NCBI RefSeq assembly: GCF_022558445.1
Contig: NZ_CP054699.1
Span: forward strand, 3,116,001 to 3,180,000
From: Candidatus Contubernalis alkalaceticus
GTDB taxonomy: Bacteria; Bacillota; Dethiobacteria; SKNC01
DNA length: 64,000 bases
Reading direction: 5' to 3'
A program made the translations under genes and the position numbers. Numbering within the stretch: the first letter of the stretch is position 1; each line of letters opens with the position of its first letter. The notes under the pieces were generated by a model. That model searched no databases. It was not told the DNA's origin and worked only from the letters and a program-made list of their open reading frames with translations. Positions 8,761 through 16,844 of the stretch are shown piece after piece.

Positions 8761-9799
8761 TAAGATAGTCAATTACACTCAAAGATACTGATTTAGCCTG
8801 CTGCATAGAGGCAGCTATATCCCTGGGGCCAGTACAGGCCCCGGCAACAAATACGCCTTTTTGCGAAGTTACCCCGGGATTTAAACTGTCTTCATTCATA
8901 AAGAAGCTATCTTCAGTTAACTGCAGGTTTAATATCTCTGCTATGCTGCCTGTATCCTCACCAGGCTGACTTCCGATGGAGAGGAATACCAGGTCATATT
9001 CATGTTCCTGAGGCTCTCCCTCTGCCGGTGATTCGTGTTTTAAAATTACTTTTTTGGATATGGGGTGGAAATATGTCTTTGCAGGCCTGCCCAGGATAAA
9101 GTTGATGTTTTTATCCGTAATGCAGTCATTTTTATATTCCATAAATCCCTTCCCAAAATTCTGCAGATCCATATAATATATATCTATAGCTGCTTCCGGA
9201 AGTTCCTCCCGGATCATGCTGGCCATTCTTACGGCATACATGCAGCCTACCCTGCAGCAGTAATCCTGCTGGGGGTTATCGGATCTAGAACCAACACACT
9301 GTATAAAGGCAATCCTCTCTACAGGCTTGGGGAATGCATAGGTAAAACTACCCTTTTCCCTGACCTTCTCATCCAGGTCCAGTGCGGTATAAATACCGTC
9401 ATAAACCTTGTAGCCGTACTCTTGTCTTTCAGTAGCGTCAAAAGGTTTAAAGCCGGTAGCAACCACCACTGCATTTACATCAAAACCGGACTTTTCTCCG
9501 CGGTCATTAACAAAATTTACCTTGAAGCCATCGCCTGTTGACTGGAATGAATTAATTTTCAATCCGCAGAACACACTGATATTGGGATGGTTATTCACAT
9601 CATCAATGGCTTGCGCAACAAAGCAGGCTCCACATTTCTGGCAGTCTTCTTGGGCTTTACAGCAGTATTTGCCTGCATATCCTCCCACTTCGGCCTCTTT
9701 TTCAATCAAAAAGACCTGGCTGCCGCTTTCTGCTAATTCCAATGCGGAAGTTAGACCGGCTATTCCTCCTCCGAGGACCAGTACATTATCTTTTCCCAT
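8753..9799 (-). CDS. HdrA/QmoA-like FAD and iron-sulfur protein
   Basis: 348 residues. The N-terminal Rossmann motif VLVLGGGIAGLTSALELAESG binds FAD; a cysteine group YCCKAQEDCQKCGACF follows at about 46-60, and the HdrA hallmark FIQCVGSR...YCCRVGCMYAVR lies near 170-200. The end (GVFVAGACTGPRDIAASM) is typical of HdrA. Heterodisulfide-reductase-like HdrA proteins pass or bifurcate electrons. It is the last gene of the metVF operon, 23 nt after metF, so I infer that it supplies electrons to methylene-THF reductase. It lacks the ferredoxin domains carried by the other HdrA at 11805. Confidence 0.85.
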   Translation of the reverse strand: MGKDNVLVLGGGIAGLTSALELAESGSQVFLIEKEAEVGGYAGKYCCKAQEDCQKCGACFVAQAIDDVNNHPNISVFCGLKINSFQSTGDGFKVNFVNDRGEKSGFDVNAVVVATGFKPFDATERQEYGYKVYDGIYTALDLDEKVREKGSFTYAFPKPVERIAFIQCVGSRSDNPQQDYCCRVGCMYAVRMASMIREELPEAAIDIYYMDLQNFGKGFMEYKNDCITDKNINFILGRPAKTYFHPISKKVILKHESPAEGEPQEHEYDLVFLSIGSQPGEDTGSIAEILNLQLTEDSFFMNEDSLNPGVTSQKGVFVAGACTGPRDIAASMQQAKSVSLSVIDYLKK

Positions 9800-9822
9800 T
9801 TGTCTCCCTCCAAACTAGCAGT

Positions 9823-10755
9823 TTAATCAATCTTAGGCCGCGGCAGCAGACCTCCAACTTCCTCAACGATGTGGGGAACCATTTCTTCCCAGGCAATAGC
9901 CATAATATGAACTCCCTTAAAACCTTCAATCTCCCGTATCTGCTGTATCTGTTCTATAGCCATCTTGAGGCCTTCCTTCTTCTTATCCTTGGCCCCTTTT
10001 AATCTCTTGACTACTTCATCGGGAATGATGATACCGGCTACATTATTCTTCATATACATGGCAGCTCCAACAGCCTTCAGGGGTGTTATGCCAGCTAGAA
10101 TATAGCACTTTTCATGAAGTCCTTTATCTACTACCCTTTTCATGTATTCCTTTAACCGATCCATATCATAAATACACTGTGTCTGAACAAACTGAACTCC
10201 GGCCTCAATTTTCTTGGCAAACCTGTCCACCCTGTATTCAAAAGGATCTGCAAAGGGGTTTATTACGCCCCCGATGAAAGCCTTTAGTGGAGCTTCCAGT
10301 TTATCCCCGCTGATAAATTCATTTTCATCTCTCATATTCTTGATCATACGCATTAACTGTGTAGAATCAAGATCATAAACGCCCTTGGCTTGAGGCTCAC
10401 TGCCCAGGGTCTGGTGATCCCCTTGAATGCAGAGGAAATTCCCTACTCCACAAGCGGCTCCCCCCAATACATCTGCCTGCAGCATAATACGGTTCCTGTC
10501 CCGGACTGTCATCTGCATGACTGGATCCAGGCCTCTTTCTACTAACTTAATAGCTGCTGCCATGCTGGCAATCCTCACCACGGCGGTCTGGTTGTCGGTG
10601 ATGTTATAAGCGTCCACATGGTTTCTCATGTGTTCCGCGTGTTCCAGGCAGGGACCCAGGTCTGTGCCTCTCATGGGGCCTAGCTCGCCAGTTACTGCAA
10701 AGTGACCGTTGGATAATACTTTCTCTAAGTTACTCCCCGCGAACAATTTTAACAT
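9823..10755 (-). CDS. metF: Methylenetetrahydrofolate reductase, catalytic subunit MetF
   Basis: 310 residues of the MetF TIM-barrel family: GHFAVTGELGPMRGTD at the N-terminus, AYNITDNQ, and QGDHQTLGSEPQAKGVYDLDS in the middle, then FVQTQCIYDMDRLKEY. It reduces methylene-THF to methyl-THF, the last methyl-branch step. It overlaps metV by 26 nt. The ATG at 10755 sits directly against the GGGAGG ribosome site, so the in-frame TTG at 10746, 9 nt after that site, may be the true start. Confidence 0.93.
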   Translation of the reverse strand: MLKLFAGSNLEKVLSNGHFAVTGELGPMRGTDLGPCLEHAEHMRNHVDAYNITDNQTAVVRIASMAAAIKLVERGLDPVMQMTVRDRNRIMLQADVLGGAACGVGNFLCIQGDHQTLGSEPQAKGVYDLDSTQLMRMIKNMRDENEFISGDKLEAPLKAFIGGVINPFADPFEYRVDRFAKKIEAGVQFVQTQCIYDMDRLKEYMKRVVDKGLHEKCYILAGITPLKAVGAAMYMKNNVAGIIIPDEVVKRLKGAKDKKKEGLKMAIEQIQQIREIEGFKGVHIMAIAWEEMVPHIVEEVGGLLPRPKID

Positions 10756-11410
10756 CCTCCCTTACTATTTTTCTAGGCCCGCCACTGAATGAAGTACTCC
10801 AATTTTTCGGAGGTATAATTTCATCCATGTATTCCAATTTGCCTAATTTCTTAAGCCTCTCATAAATCAGGGCCCACCCACACTCGGTGTCCTTACTTAC
10901 CTCACAAACTCCCTCGGAGGAACCTCCACAGGGACCGTTCATCATACTCTTAGAACAACGGGTGACGGGACAAATTCCGTAGGTCCTGTCCAATACACAG
11001 TCTCCACAGGCCTGACAGTTTTCCATCCATACTCCCTGCTCCAAAGGATATCCCAGGAATGACGTATTAACCCCTGGAAGTATAAACATATCAGGAGCCT
11101 TAGTAGCCATGGTCTGTACTCCTACCCCGCATGCCAGAGAAAGAACACAATCGTATTCATTTAATTCTTCCATTACTTCATCAACAAATTCCAGTTCACA
11201 CTGTCTTTGTATGGATGAAGCTTTAATTTCCACTGGATTGTTTGTCTGTTCCCTGTGCATTTTAATGGCCTCAGCAGTTTCCTGGGCTTCCTTATTACCC
11301 CCTGCTAGACACACAGCTATACAAGTCTCACAACCTAAAACACAAATCTTTTTAAAAGAATCGGTTCTGCTAAATATTTCTTCTAATGGTTTCCTTTCAC
11401 CAATAATCAT
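10730..11410 (-). CDS. metV: MetV, iron-sulfur partner of methylenetetrahydrofolate reductase
   Basis: 226 residues with many cysteines: VLGCETCIAVCLAGG near residue 23, ENCQACGDCVLDRTYGICP near 131, and RCSKSMMNGPCGGSSEGVCEV near 152. This matches the MetV zinc/iron-sulfur subunit that forms the MetFV complex in Moorella-type acetogens. It overlaps both neighbours (mvhD by 4 nt, metF by 26 nt), so translation is coupled. MetV is thought to link MetF to electron-carrying partners rather than bind folate. Confidence 0.93.
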   Translation of the reverse strand: MIIGERKPLEEIFSRTDSFKKICVLGCETCIAVCLAGGNKEAQETAEAIKMHREQTNNPVEIKASSIQRQCELEFVDEVMEELNEYDCVLSLACGVGVQTMATKAPDMFILPGVNTSFLGYPLEQGVWMENCQACGDCVLDRTYGICPVTRCSKSMMNGPCGGSSEGVCEVSKDTECGWALIYERLKKLGKLEYMDEIIPPKNWSTSFSGGPRKIVREDVKIVRGE

Positions 11411-11805
11411 TTTTTCACCTTCCCTTCTATCGGACCCATTTCTTTGAGTTTTTCAAGCATCTCTTGTGCTGCCTGATTGTATTTAAATTCATTATTTGCG
11501 GCTACAGGAGCATAAGCCAGGCGGTCCTCACCTACTCCTATATCCTTCAATAAACCTTTAACGTATGCTACTTTTTTCTCTGCTCGATCATTTCCGAAAG
11601 AGTGCTTGCAGTTTTCTTTTAAACAGGACATTACCAAGACCCCGTCTGCCCCTTCGTTAAAAGCCCTAAGAATATGAACATGTTCCAGCTGGGCCCCACA
11701 AGGGATTCTTACTGCTTTAACACCTGACAGTTTGCTTTTTTCTGCAGCCAAGAAGGCTGAGTTCTCACAACAGAGAGTTACCATAGAAGGACTAAATTCT
11801 GCCAT
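11407..11805 (-). CDS. mvhD: MvhD-type electron-transfer subunit (hydrogenase delta subunit family)
   Basis: 132 residues with the MvhD cysteine pattern TLCCENSAF, RIPCGAQLEH and SCLKENCKHSFGN, which holds a 2Fe-2S cluster. In methanogens MvhD docks hydrogenase to HdrA; in Moorella it accompanies HdrABC and MetFV. Here it lies between hdrA and metV with 1-nt and 4-nt overlaps, so it most likely bridges HdrA and MetV in one complex. Confidence 0.93.
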   Translation of the reverse strand: MAEFSPSMVTLCCENSAFLAAEKSKLSGVKAVRIPCGAQLEHVHILRAFNEGADGVLVMSCLKENCKHSFGNDRAEKKVAYVKGLLKDIGVGEDRLAYAPVAANNEFKYNQAAQEMLEKLKEMGPIEGKVKK

Positions 11806-13100
11806 TATGACTTACCCCCTATCCCCGAAAATTGTTTCTTCATGTCTTCATCAGTATATCCAGGAAAGCTGATGGCCCGGTTGGGGCATTCTGCAACACA
11901 ACTTCCACAGGCCTGACAGGCATAGGGATGTACATACGGTGCACCGTCCCAGGCAGCTCCTTCAATACCATATAGCAGTTCAATGGCGTTTCTGGGGCAG
12001 GAACGGTAACAGGTAAGACAATAAGCACATTTTGCTACATCAATTAAGGGCTTTTGATCCATTAAACTCTTTACATCAGCAGTACTTAACTGATAAATGG
12101 CATTAACTGCTGAGCCGGCCTGCTCCTGAACATTATGCAGGAAATCAGGCATCCTACAGGCACCCACAAAATAAATGCCGGCACGGAATGAATTTACTGG
12201 CTCCAGATGGAAATTGTCCTCCTGGAAAAAGCCTCCCGGCCCCCGTGTAACTTTTAGTATTTCAGCTAATTTCTTAGTATCAGCACCGGGAACCAAATCC
12301 TCATTGAAAATAAGGTAATCACAATTAATAATTAATTCTTTGGCCAATTTAATGGGAAGCAGAGGGTCAACAGTAGTTATAGTCAGCTTATCTGCCTGCT
12401 GGCCAATTTTAAGATTTTGAGTCCCCCGCACGAAATAAACTCCCTCTTTACGGGCCTGATGGTAAAGCTTTTCCATCTTTTCTTCACTGATTTTCATCTC
12501 ATCATAAAAGAGATAAACCTCATGGCCTGAATTCTTCAACTTTAGCGAATTCTTTAAAGCATTGGCCATCCCGCAAAGAAAATCGTCCTCCTTAACTACA
12601 AACACAAAACATTTGGAATCTCCTGTAAAATCACCCATCTTTTTCTCAAGTTCCATTTGGGACATAAAGCGACCTGCGTCGGCACCCTCCGGAACAGGCA
12701 TCTTGGAACTTAACTCCATACCCGTGGCCACCACTATGGCCCCGACAACAATTTCTTCTTTCTTTCCAGAAACATTTAAGGTAACTGTAAAGCTGCCGGC
12801 CTGTCCTTTTACCTTTTCTAGGCTCCCATTAGTATAGATGGCTACTTTATCGTTTTTCTCTAATACGTTAATCTTTTCTTTGAGCCATTGGGATGGTGAC
12901 AGGTCTGTTTGGTACATACTGGAGATCTGAGCAAATTTTCCGCCTAATTCAGCAGTTTTCTCTAAAAGTACAACAGATAATCCTGCTTCTGCCGCTTTTA
13001 CTGCTGAAGCAATGCCGGAAGCTCCTCCCCCAATAACAAGTACCGTTGGATTGAATTGCACTTCTTCTGGTGCAGGTGGATACTTTGCTTGGGCATTCAT
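11805..13100 (-). CDS. hdrA: HdrA-like flavoprotein with two C-terminal ferredoxin clusters
   Basis: 431 residues. The FAD motif TVLVIGGGASGIASAVKAAEAG starts near residue 19. The C-terminal 70 residues carry two 4Fe-4S motifs: KCAYCLTCYRSCP and ACQACGSCVAECP. The middle is a divergent NAD(P)/FAD fold. It heads the hdrA-mvhD-metV-metF-hdrA2 string. In Moorella the equivalent cluster also contains hdrB and hdrC; neither is present here, so the complex must differ. It starts at ATG 13100 after an AAAGGAGGAATAAAAAGGG leader. Confidence 0.88.
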   Translation of the reverse strand: MNAQAKYPPAPEEVQFNPTVLVIGGGASGIASAVKAAEAGLSVVLLEKTAELGGKFAQISSMYQTDLSPSQWLKEKINVLEKNDKVAIYTNGSLEKVKGQAGSFTVTLNVSGKKEEIVVGAIVVATGMELSSKMPVPEGADAGRFMSQMELEKKMGDFTGDSKCFVFVVKEDDFLCGMANALKNSLKLKNSGHEVYLFYDEMKISEEKMEKLYHQARKEGVYFVRGTQNLKIGQQADKLTITTVDPLLPIKLAKELIINCDYLIFNEDLVPGADTKKLAEILKVTRGPGGFFQEDNFHLEPVNSFRAGIYFVGACRMPDFLHNVQEQAGSAVNAIYQLSTADVKSLMDQKPLIDVAKCAYCLTCYRSCPRNAIELLYGIEGAAWDGAPYVHPYACQACGSCVAECPNRAISFPGYTDEDMKKQFSGIGGKS

Positions 13101-13134
13101 ACTCCCTTTTTATTCCTCCTTTCTTAGGAAAGGG

Positions 13135-13160
13135 GAGAGTATCTGATTTTAGATACTCTC
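13135..13160 (-). other. 10-bp hairpin in the hdrA leader
   Basis: GAGAGTATCT and AGATACTCTC form a perfect 10-bp stem with a 6-nt loop about 35 nt before the hdrA start. No U-tract follows on the minus strand, so it is more likely an mRNA stability or processing element than a terminator. Confidence 0.6.
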
Positions 13161-13290
13161 ACTTTTAGCATAATATATTTTTAAAGACAGTAATTAATTT
13201 CGATAATAAACATTAGATTCCTGCTTTTTGGTTAAAAATTTTTAAAATTATGTATGTATAGTTTAATAATAATTCTATTTTAAGTCCATA

Positions 13291-13328
13291 TTATAACTCT
13301 GCAGGGCTTGAAAGCCCTGCAGAGTTAT
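13291..13328 (-). other. About 16-bp perfect inverted repeat between acsE and hdrA
   Basis: ATAACTCTGCAGGGCTT and its complement stand almost back to back. On the coding (minus) strand the stem is followed by AATATGG, not by T. On the plus strand it is followed by TTTTTATT. It therefore looks like a terminator for antisense transcription or an RNA-processing hairpin within the operon. Confidence 0.65.
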
Positions 13329-13349
13329 TTTTATTATGTTGTTTTTAAT

Positions 13350-14141
13350 TTACCACCTGTTCTTGTACACCTGCACGAAGGAATCGCAGTAAATATCCAG
13401 GTTCATAATCAAACGAGCGGTAGCAATAGCTTCCATCAGCTCATCGTCACAGGCATCGCCCACAGCAGTGTCCAAGCCGGCTGCAATAAGCATAACAGCA
13501 CAAATCCTGTTGATTAGTTCTCTCTTCTTAGTTCCCTGAGAAATATTGCTCAGTCCAATAGTAGTCTTGGGAGCAGGATCTGAAAGAGTTTTAATCTGAC
13601 GAAGAGTTTCTAAAACCTCAGGCCCATGATCCTGCCCTACATTTACAGGCAGCAGCAGAGGGTCAATGTAAAGATCTTCCATAGAAATGCCATAACCGTC
13701 AGCACAGGCACACAGTTCCATAGCCAGGGCTACTCTGCTTTCCGCATCCTTAGGAATACCCTTTTCATTCATGGCCAGTCCTATAACACCAGCATTGTAC
13801 TTTTGAGCCATTTCAAAAACTCTTTCCATCTTCGGCCACTCCGCAGGAACGGAATTAATCAGAGGTGGAATCTTGCAGATTTCCAGGCCGGCTTCAATAG
13901 CATCATAGTTGGTGGAATCCAATGCCAGGGGAACGTCACTAACTTCCTGAGTCACTTCAACCAACCATTTCATGTGTTTTACCGGGTCGTCGGAAGCGGG
14001 TCCGGTGTTAATGTCCAACCAACCGGCACCATTCTTTTCCTGTTTCTTTGCCCACATCTGCACTGCAGTGGGATCTCCGGTTCTAATCGCATTGGCTATA
14101 TCTTTAAACATACCATTAATACGCTCGCCAATAATTAACAT
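13350..14141 (-). CDS. acsE: Methyl-THF:corrinoid/iron-sulfur protein methyltransferase AcsE
   Basis: 263 residues, the usual length of MeTr. It transfers the methyl group from methyl-THF to cobalt(I) of the corrinoid protein. Visible family blocks: LIIGERINGMFKDI, GAGWLDINTGPA, VPLALDSTNYDAIEAGL, PPLINSVPAEW, LYIDPLLLPVNVGQDHG and TTIGLSNISQG, the pterin-binding TIM-barrel strands. A GGAGG site precedes the ATG. It follows acsD by 34 nt. Confidence 0.97.
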   Translation of the reverse strand: MLIIGERINGMFKDIANAIRTGDPTAVQMWAKKQEKNGAGWLDINTGPASDDPVKHMKWLVEVTQEVSDVPLALDSTNYDAIEAGLEICKIPPLINSVPAEWPKMERVFEMAQKYNAGVIGLAMNEKGIPKDAESRVALAMELCACADGYGISMEDLYIDPLLLPVNVGQDHGPEVLETLRQIKTLSDPAPKTTIGLSNISQGTKKRELINRICAVMLIAAGLDTAVGDACDDELMEAIATARLIMNLDIYCDSFVQVYKNRW

Positions 14142-14175
14142 TCACATACCTCCTTTTTAAAAATGCTTTTTCATA

Positions 14176-15150
14176 TTAATAGGCGGATGGAACCATCAAA
14201 GCATCAATACTCTTCTTGACCAGTGCCACTGTCTTGGGATGACGTAATACAGCAATACCCAGGCCGGCTGAAATCAAAGCGGTAGCAGTAGTTGCTTCCC
14301 ACATGATACCTCTGGTCTCCTGATCGCCCCAACCAGGAAAATCTTCTTGACTAGCATTGGCTTCCTTGGCTCTCCAGGCCTCAAAACCTACGTTTCCAAT
14401 CATGGGGTTGGCCATAGCCTTGTCCCCGGTCAGCGCGCCAAATCGGGCCCGCTGCATGATGGAATATCCGTATTCAATTCCGTAACCCAGGGAAGCAATG
14501 GTGGGATCCATTACAATTCTGGAGGTGTCAAAGTTCATCTCACCAATCAGAATATTCAGCTGCTTGGCAATGTTGATATCGATGGGAGACTGGGCGATGA
14601 TAGCATGTTTATAACCCAGTGCAGCGGCGGTCAGGGTCTTGTAATTTTCCTGTTCGCCTACACCCAAAAGCAGGTTTTCGCCTTCGCCGGCTTCTGCTAT
14701 GGCTGGGAAAAGAGCATTGTCTTTCTCATATTTACCACAGCCCAGGACAATCAGGGGAACCCCAACTGCACCCAGAACGGCTTTCAAGGTAGCTACACAA
14801 TCCTCAGGAGATTTATCTCCAAGATCGGGGTCAGCACCCTTGAACCTCAAGCAGATCACTTCTGCGCCGTACTCCTCCACACACTTCTTAGCCCATGCAG
14901 CGGTATCGTTGTAAACATCTCCATAATACTGGTCAAAACAACTATTCCACTCCGTGGGAGCAATATCCCATACTTCTAAAGCAACTACCGGCTTGTTGGC
15001 AATGGTTCCTTCAAAATGAAGGAAAGGAAGCGCTTCTTCCCCGCCAATGGTTACGGTAGAAGTCCTGGTGCCGCCCTGGTCAGCGGTGGCTCCCAGGGTA
15101 ATCTGTGCTACTTTATTTCTGTATTTCTCTTTTAACGGTGTAAAAGCCAT
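14176..15150 (-). CDS. acsD: Corrinoid/iron-sulfur protein, small subunit AcsD
   Basis: 324 residues. The N-terminus AFTPLKEKYRNKVAQITLG and the barrel blocks PVVALEVWDIAPTEW and EVICLRFKGADPDLGDKSPEDC are characteristic of the CFeSP small (delta) subunit, a TIM barrel that with AcsC cradles the cobamide. It ends GIAVLRHPKTVALVKKSIDALM, also typical. It lies 65 nt after acsC. In Moorella a ferredoxin-like gene (orf7) and a second cooC (acsF) lie between acsC and acsD; both are absent here. Confidence 0.97.
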   Translation of the reverse strand: MAFTPLKEKYRNKVAQITLGATADQGGTRTSTVTIGGEEALPFLHFEGTIANKPVVALEVWDIAPTEWNSCFDQYYGDVYNDTAAWAKKCVEEYGAEVICLRFKGADPDLGDKSPEDCVATLKAVLGAVGVPLIVLGCGKYEKDNALFPAIAEAGEGENLLLGVGEQENYKTLTAAALGYKHAIIAQSPIDINIAKQLNILIGEMNFDTSRIVMDPTIASLGYGIEYGYSIMQRARFGALTGDKAMANPMIGNVGFEAWRAKEANASQEDFPGWGDQETRGIMWEATTATALISAGLGIAVLRHPKTVALVKKSIDALMVPSAY

Positions 15151-15214
15151 TATAACTCTCCTTTCTAAAATCTTAATATCAAAGCCTTAAGGCACTATAT
15201 TCATCGTTTATTAT

Positions 15215-16543
15215 TTATTTTGCAAAGTTCTCCCGGACAAACTTGGGTATACCGGAAGCTTCCCTTGGACCAACCATTGCTTTCCAGCCGGAAGCATCTT
15301 CCAACTTACCGCTGATTACAGCTACTCCACCGGGAATTACAATATTCTTATGATTAACCTTCTCTTCTAAACCGGTTTCCTTAATGGCCGCAGCAATGGT
15401 ATCGCCGGTAAATTTGCCGGCGGCAAATCCGGTAAGAACCGAAATACCATCGGTATCTACAGAAAGAATGTAAGAAGGAACCTTGCTGGCTTCCACTTCA
15501 CCCTCCACAATATAGTAGGTCAGTGAGAAGTTGGTGGTGGTATAAACCGGGGAATCCGGAGTTACATCACCTATTTCCTTTAGGCCAGGCTCAACAGCGA
15601 TGGGCTTTTGAGGATCTGTGTACAGGTTCTGTCTCCATGCCATCAGGGGCAGCAGAAGGGCATCATCATCAGCCTTCAGCGCAATCAGTCCGGCATAGTT
15701 GGACATATAGGAAACTGCCTCAACTACTTGATCCATGGGATCTTCTGCAGTTACTACAGCCATAGCGGGGAATCCAAATCCTTTGGTCCTCTTCAGTGCC
15801 TGACGGCGAAGCTGAGTAAGATCAGCCACTGTTTGGGATACCTGACGGGAACCACTGTCGATTACCACTTCTTTAGCACCGGCAGCAGCAGCTTTGGTTG
15901 CCAGTTCAACGGCTTCCTCTAAGTTAGCTCCCTTAACTGACAGAGGGCAACCCTTGGAGACGGCCAGTTCAACCATCTTATCAAAGTTTGCAGCAGTAGC
16001 TGAACAAATCAGAGGCTTACGGTCAGCGGCGGCTTCAACAGCAGCAGCCATGGCATCGGCATCCTCAGAACATAATACCAGTACACGATTGGTCTTGCCC
16101 ATGGCAGCCTCTACAGCAGCCTTAAATTTTCCGGCATCTCCGGAAGCATTAATAATAGCAAGAGCATCGGTATAGAAGGTAAGTCCAACTCTTTCATATA
16201 CCTTTTTGTCGAAGGACTCAGCCTTGGCGGCGACATCCTCAGTATCATCTACCATAATTGCGATAACGGTTTCATTGAAGAACTTCTTGTCATGACGGAA
16301 GAGTTCTGTCTCATCCCCCATAGTCCTTACAAAGTCGCCGGCACCCAGTGTAACCTTCTTGATTGGAGGTGCAGCAGCAGCATCTAACTGCTCTTTTGCT
16401 TCATCAGACACGTAAGGACACTGATCTAAGGAAGCTTTTGAGTTTGCAAGAGCCATAGCAAAAGCCATACATGTGGCAACACCACATTCTTTGCAGTTGG
16501 TCTTGGGTAGAAGTTTAAAAATTTGTAGACCTGTTAAACCCAT
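15215..16543 (-). CDS. acsC: Corrinoid/iron-sulfur protein, large subunit AcsC
   Basis: 442 residues. The N-terminal 4Fe-4S domain reads LLPKTNCKECGVATCMAFAMAL with a further Cys in DQCPYVS, the cluster that reactivates cobalt. The middle is a TIM barrel, and the C-terminus, with PGGVAVISGKLEDASGW, is the cobamide-binding Rossmann part. It accepts the methyl group from AcsE and gives it to AcsB. A structured 300-nt gap separates it from acsB, so its expression level may be set separately. Confidence 0.97.
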   Translation of the reverse strand: MGLTGLQIFKLLPKTNCKECGVATCMAFAMALANSKASLDQCPYVSDEAKEQLDAAAAPPIKKVTLGAGDFVRTMGDETELFRHDKKFFNETVIAIMVDDTEDVAAKAESFDKKVYERVGLTFYTDALAIINASGDAGKFKAAVEAAMGKTNRVLVLCSEDADAMAAAVEAAADRKPLICSATAANFDKMVELAVSKGCPLSVKGANLEEAVELATKAAAAGAKEVVIDSGSRQVSQTVADLTQLRRQALKRTKGFGFPAMAVVTAEDPMDQVVEAVSYMSNYAGLIALKADDDALLLPLMAWRQNLYTDPQKPIAVEPGLKEIGDVTPDSPVYTTTNFSLTYYIVEGEVEASKVPSYILSVDTDGISVLTGFAAGKFTGDTIAAAIKETGLEEKVNHKNIVIPGGVAVISGKLEDASGWKAMVGPREASGIPKFVRENFAK

Positions 16544-16555
16544 AATTCTGACTCC

Positions 16556-16830
16556 TTTCTTAATGGTAGTTAGTTAGTATTTTTATACTATTACCATTTC
16601 AATACATTTTTGGACTGCCTCTTTAAGGAGGCTTTATTCCATCCCACAGCAGTTGACAAGCCTTAAGGCTTTTCCTCAAAGTGGGACTTTTTACTTTCAC
16701 CGATGAATTTCATCGATGTTTTAAATGTAAGGGGTCGACCATAATTTTCATAAAAAAATTAAACTATGAGGCCCCAACCCTATTTATTGTATCCCTGCCC
16801 CCTTTAATAAAGGAGGCAGGGAACATTTTT
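16556..16830 (-). other. Structured intercistronic region acsB-acsC
   Basis: 300 nt without a gene inside the operon, rich in inverted repeats: TCCCTGCC.CCTTTA / TAAAGG.GGCAGGGA (16792-16822) just after the acsB stop; GGGG..TCATA / TATGA..CCCC (about 16730-16776); CGATGAA/TTCATCG (about 16700-16716); and an AAGCCTTAAGGCTT palindrome (16658-16671) nested in TCCCAC/GTGGGA (16642-16686). None is followed by a U-tract on the coding strand. I infer processing or stability signals that uncouple acsA-acsB from acsC-acsD-acsE dosage. Confidence 0.55.
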
Positions 16831-16844
16831 TAAATTAAACTATT

